A stretch of DNA of 64,000 bases from Xiphophorus maculatus (lineage: Eukaryota; Chordata; Actinopteri; Cyprinodontiformes; Poeciliidae), in assembly GCF_002775205.1 (NCBI RefSeq), contig NC_036453.1:28745213-28809212 (forward strand). Direction: 5' to 3'. Below, piece after piece: positions 58,969 to 64,000 of the stretch. The notes under the pieces are model-generated. The model had not been told where the DNA came from. It did no database searches and saw only the letters and a list, made by a program, of their open reading frames with translations. The position numbers were made by a program, and so were the translations under genes. Positions within the stretch are counted from its first letter, which is position 1. Every line of letters begins with the position of its first letter.

Positions 58969-61900
58969 GATTACAGTCAATCACTTTGAATCCATAAAGA
59001 GATTTAGCAAAGATAGAAACGGTTCATCGTCATCTGATGTTGAAGAGCGGGTCTGGCAGACTGTGAGACTGTGAACAGGATGTCCTATGTTAACAGGAAG
59101 CCACACAAAAACGAAGCACGTTGCACGGAAACCTTGAGGTCGAAACTTCTCATACAGAGCAGAACTTTGCTGTTGCTCTAAATCTTTGCAGTGTTTACTG
59201 TTACTCATTGTTTGTCAGCAGGGCTAAGTAAAAATATGCAAATCATAGATTTGAAATGATTCGAGAATGGTACCAAGGGAAATCACAAACCAAACAAGAC
59301 AGAAGAATTAATTAATTTTGTTTATTTACTGAACTCCATTCCTTCAAACATGCTCATTTCCCTTGTGCTGAAGTGCAATATTGTCTTGACTTGAGTATCA
59401 TCTTCCCTTTGAGCCTCTGTAATAATGTTACCTGCTCCTTTTTGTACCACAATTATAACTGTCACCACAAGAGGGTTCTATCATATGAACCTAAATGCTT
59501 ACTAGCTCTTCAGACAGCCAATGTTGTGCCATGTGCTGTTGTGACGCACATGAAGTATTTTTCTTCAGTGAGGATGCCTGAAAAAAAAAACAACTTAGAC
59601 AGTTATTTGTAATGCAAGATGGGCTCAAACAAACAAAAAAAACTACATCCTTAAAATCACCCTGTGAATATCCTACCACATACTGAGCAAGCTCAGAACA
59701 AACCCAACAATACAATGAAACAAAGAAATATTATTTCAGTGTATTTTCTTTGCAATGTATGGCACTCAAAAGATTAATGAGATACCATGGAGGCCTTCCA
59801 ACCTCAGAGATTTCATAACCAAAGATAAATTATCAATATTCATGTGAAAACATGCAAAATGCAGGTCAAAAATGATAAGAAAGGTCAATCTATTTTCATA
59901 CTGATTTTGCATTGATAATATTAATAATTTTCAACATAATTTTGTATTTCATCTAGATGAGTCTAAAAGATAAGCATTAACTTTTATGAGATTCTTTCTT
60001 CACACAGCACTCACCTTCATTCATTACAAAGAGTCACTTCTGACCAAACACTGCATTCACATGATTGATCATTTTGAAGTCATATAATGTGTCTGACCTT
60101 TATCACTTACTGTATATTAGGGCTAAGAAGAGCGAGTGTCATCTAGTAGATTTCTATCAGTATTCTGCCAGGATTTAGAGAGGGACCTTGTTGCTCTGCT
60201 CCATTAGATAAGGGCAATGTCACTTCCACTGGGAGTCGTTGCATTCTCAAAAATTTCTAACAGGAGGTAATATTACTCAGACTGCTTCATTCAGTTGTCC
60301 AGGAGAAATCCTGATAAGATATACAGCTTTGTATCAGCTGGCTTAGTATCTGAAAAATCCCATTTCATTTCTCACTACAAAGTAATGTGGAGAATATTCT
60401 CATGATTTATTGCATAATGACAGGGTAATTAGTCCTTTTTGTTTTAGCCTTATTTCTTGTTTTTTTATGTACTGTGAAAGTAAGAGCTAACCAGGTGATA
60501 TACTCAGACCATCCTCCACACATTTGCAGGTAATTGTTAAACACTGAATTCATACAGGCTCTTTAAGTCTCGAGGGCTCCCAGGTATCCCTGAGAGCCGC
60601 TGCAAATTAGACTTTGAGAAGCATTTTACATGAGCACCCAGACTGCCAACTCTGAGTAAAGGTATTTAGGTGTGTATGAAAGAATGTGGTGTATATTTGC
60701 ACATCGTCTGACCTCAAGGGGGTGTGTAAGCTGCATAATGTGTTCATACATTGTCCATGGCTTATTCTGACAGATTTAGTGCTGCTACAAACATACTCAC
60801 ATCCCTCAGTGAGAGTTTTAATGTGGGTGCACCTCCATCACTTGTGATCAAGCTACCAAGATACATGAACTCCTCTGATTTCATAACACAAACCCTGACA
60901 AAAATGATGGAACCGCTAGTCACTGAGGATGTTCAGTCATTTGTTTTACATTGCATCTACCAAAGGACATTGAGAAATGCAATGTCAAATGAATTACTGT
61001 ATATACAACTAACGATCAAAAATCATCATGTCTATATATTGGGTCTCAGGCTTTTTTGACTTCTTGAATTAAATAAACAAAAAACAATATTCTTCAACCG
61101 AATTCCAACACGTTGACAGGTCAGCTTTACATGATGGAGCAATCCTGTCCTAATGTTCAGCTTACATGTTCAGTGTGGAATTTCTACTATGTTTAAGTTT
61201 TGTTTTTGTGACCCCAAAGTACAAGACACACCCAAAAAGTAAGCAAATTATAAGGATTTATAGTAGGCAGTTTGAATACTTGCACAAAACAAGCAGAGTA
61301 AAAACTAAAAAGTCTTGGGTTCCTGTAACTAAGACATTTGCAGGTACATTTGGAGGTAACTGTCTTACTTATATCTTGGATGGATATCAGTATCGCAGCC
61401 AGGCAATATTGTGTGATTGTTAGATTTAAACAAGTGGATAAGGCTGGTAAATCTCCAGGAAGGTATTCTTAAGATGATTAAATTTAAAGAAGTATTTTTT
61501 TTAAATAATAAAAATAAGTTTTAAAGAAGTAGCTAGTGAACACTGAGGTTTCTCTGGAGGTAACATGAGGTGAGTTCCAAATCATTGTGTTGTACTCTGG
61601 TGATTTTTTGTTTCCCCTCTGTTTTATTATTTTAATTGACTTAGCCCCCTTTTAAATTAGTGATTGTATATTTTTTGCCAGGGGCTCTGTAAAACCTTGA
61701 TCCTAACAGAAACATTTATTCTCTACATTTAGGTAAACCAAGGTAATTTGGTTTGGCTAGCATGTTTTCAGCAACAAGGAAATTCAATGTGCTATACAAG
61801 ATTATAAGGAAAAAAAAAAATAACAAGCACGTTTTTTGCTGGAGTCGTTTTTACAATTCAACACATTAGATTACAATAATGTAAAAGTGAATAACTATGA

Positions 61901-64000
61901 TATATTAAATTGTAGCAGGGTTATGATATTTAATATTCACTGTTTAACAAGGCTTAGCTCTGTTATTAATCTGCAAACCAATGACCCAGAGCTACATACA
62001 AATACAAACAAGCAAACTGTTTTCCCAGACCCTTGTGGTGAAAATGTTTTCATGCACAAGTTGCAGACTTATGAAAAACTCAGTATTGGAATTCAATACT
62101 TAACCTCGTCTGCTGTTCTGCCTCTCAGCCATTCTCCTGAAAAAGACAAAACAAAAAATACAATGCTTTCACAGTTAGGCATAATTTTTTGTAAATGCAG
62201 ATAAACAGTGTAAATACCTACACCCTCAAGGAAAAAATAGCAAGTTATGCATTATCCTTTAAGTCTTGCCCTATTTTGTTTTGTTTACCGATGCAACATA
62301 GTGTTGGAGGAAGTCTTACAAGGTCATTTCACAGAAGAATAGTAAATGTAATAGTAAATAGTAAACAGAAAAATAGTAAATGTTCAACGAGCATCACTAT
62401 GTGCTCATTGGATACATAGCTGTTTGTGAGTTCATTGACTCCTGACTCTAAAAGTTACTCAAACCATTAATTTGAGATTGTGAGATTACTGGAATTAAGG
62501 TTTTTAATTCTATTTGTGGAAATGGTTAATGGGACAAGGACAGGTGCATTCACTTATGAGAGTTTCAGTACATTTCAACTGACTTTTTCTGATTTCTCAG
62601 GCAGACTGTAACTTAACAGTTTTCATATGAATATTTGTTTCATGTTTGAAGTGATAGAAATCTAACATTGTTGTACAGAGCTGAATCTTTGCAGATAGTT
62701 CTCTGTCTAAAAATTTCCCTTCACTTTTTCTTTTTCTTGTCACTTCACTTTTAAATACTAGGGACCCTTTTCTGTTGTAAGCAGGTATGCTGAGTGCACT
62801 GTTTTATGGATGACATCTCACCTTTAAGATCTACTACAAAACAAAGTTTTACTTGTTTCTCTGTGATTCTGGTAAAAGATAATTAAATGAAACATTTCCA
62901 CCAAGAATGATCAGCTTTGCTATTTTGTCTGTTTCTTTTTTCATGTGTTTCTATTTTTTTTTAATTCCATTGTAATTAGTAAAGGTGCGATAACACATCC
63001 AGCTAAAGTGATGAGAAGATGCCCAACATTTGGCTCAAAACAAGAAAAGACAAAATTTTATACTGTTGGAAAAACTCAGAATCATGTTCAGAATCTCAAA
63101 ATACTGATTGCATAATCATGGTTGAATAACATGGCAGGGGACGGCAGTGAATAATTGTATAATACTGAATGTATAATCACTGTAAAATGATTCACTCCCT
63201 TTTTCAGAAATGGAGTGAAGGTTTCATAAATCTAAACTCTGTTTTAAAGAATCCATACCACATTTTTGGCATGTTTACAAATTGTATTTGAATCTTGTCT
63301 GTCACTGTGTTGCTGCGTCTTTTTTTTCACTGGGTAGCCAAAATGCTTTCAGGCCAACAATTCAAAAGTGGTTAGGGGTTCTTCAATGTTTCTCCAACCC
63401 ATTGTTGTCAGTCACCTCATTAGCGTTTTTTATTAGTTGATTTCCTCATATGTAGCAGGACAACAAGAAAATAATTTATTCCTTTCTGACTTCAAAATAA
63501 GAGTGCTAAATATGGTAAAGTAAAGTTTCACTGGGACTTGAAGCTTTGTCCAAGCTTGGCTTCTGTAATCAAGCTCTACTCTTGCCATGATCCAAGTGTT
63601 TTTGAGTTATTTAAATTTTTTTTCCTGCGCTGTGCTGATCTTGCTATTACTAACCTACCGCCATCATCGATAGTACCATCAGCTTCATAAATTCCAAACC
63701 AACAATTACCTAATCACCGTCAACGTTTTTCACCTCAGAGCTTATGCAACTTTTATGCAAAATGAAATAAACTACATATTTTACAATGCTCACTTACCTA
63801 CATTATGCTACAGTATTCTGATTGTGCTATTTCTTAGGATCCTCACTGAACTGCTCAAGGAAAACGCGTTTTACAAAAACTACATAAACTGATCATAGGA
63901 AAGAGATCTGTTTCCAAATCTGTTTTGTCATCATTGCTCCAACAGATCTTGAAAAGCCTATGTAGTAAAAGTATGCTATAAATTCAAACTCTAATAAGTG
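58969..64000. other. Region upstream of the CD96-like gene, no gene recognised
   Basis: About 5 kb of AT-rich sequence. The open frames here (59373-59612, 60751-61059, 61836-62204 and others) have no recognisable domain, splice pattern or conserved motif. The frame at 60751 reads as a plausible soluble peptide (FSAATNILTSLSESFNVG) but stands alone. The promoter of the CD96-like gene should lie in the first part. Confidence 0.4.

Overview
The window reads as nuclear DNA of a ray-finned (teleost) fish. It is AT-rich, the genes are split by GT-AG introns, and the intergenic and intronic DNA carries fish-type Tc1 relics, hAT elements, a tRNA-headed SINE-like repeat and LINE fragments that end in (GGAT)n. 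The encoded proteins are recognisable vertebrate orthologues with fish-like divergence. I built all gene models by hand from splice sites and reading frame. Each complete model sums to a whole number of codons.

Layout: (1) 2-1577, plus strand, the last three exons of a Ser/Pro-rich protein I could not name. (2) 2360-5075, minus, a fibrinogen-like protein 1 (FGL1)-type secreted protein. (3) 6.8-14.7 kb, plus, the voltage-sensing phosphatase (VSP/TPTE). (4) 15993-22136, minus, acid sphingomyelinase (SMPD1), with a perfect TFEB-type CLEAR motif in its upstream region. (5) 24247-35.1 kb, minus, integrin-linked kinase (ILK), with several transposon insertions in its introns. (6) 38434-39324, minus, TIMM10B, a small Tim chaperone with an unusually long tail. 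(7) 45253-49126, minus, a transmembrane adaptor with the motif set of TRAT1 (T-cell receptor-associated transmembrane adaptor 1). (8) 52741-58968, minus, an Ig-family receptor whose V domain, Thr/Ser stalk and Pro-rich tail match CD96 (TACTILE). From about 59 kb to 64 kb I see no convincing gene.

The most interesting part is the 45-59 kb immune pair. The TRAT1-like and CD96-like genes lie head to tail on the same strand. They are neighbours in human 3q13 as well, which supports both weakly conserved identifications. Here they sit beside SMPD1-ILK-TIMM10B, which are human 11p15.4 genes. By family knowledge the two immune proteins would act in T/NK cells: CD96 as a nectin/PVR-type receptor and TRAT1 as a signalling adaptor. 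The other genes are housekeeping in character (lysosomal lipid breakdown, integrin adhesion, mitochondrial import, voltage-controlled phosphoinositide signalling).

Mobile DNA is well resolved. A SINE-like insertion has an 11-bp target-site duplication (TSD). A 5'-truncated LINE with an open frame has a 12-bp TSD. A 215-bp hAT MITE has a perfect 8-bp TSD. A 1.6-kb hAT-like element has a 7/8 TSD and encloses a promoter-plus-first-exon-like module. A similar module, with an inverted CCAAT pair at identical spacing, lies 33 kb away in a VSP intron.
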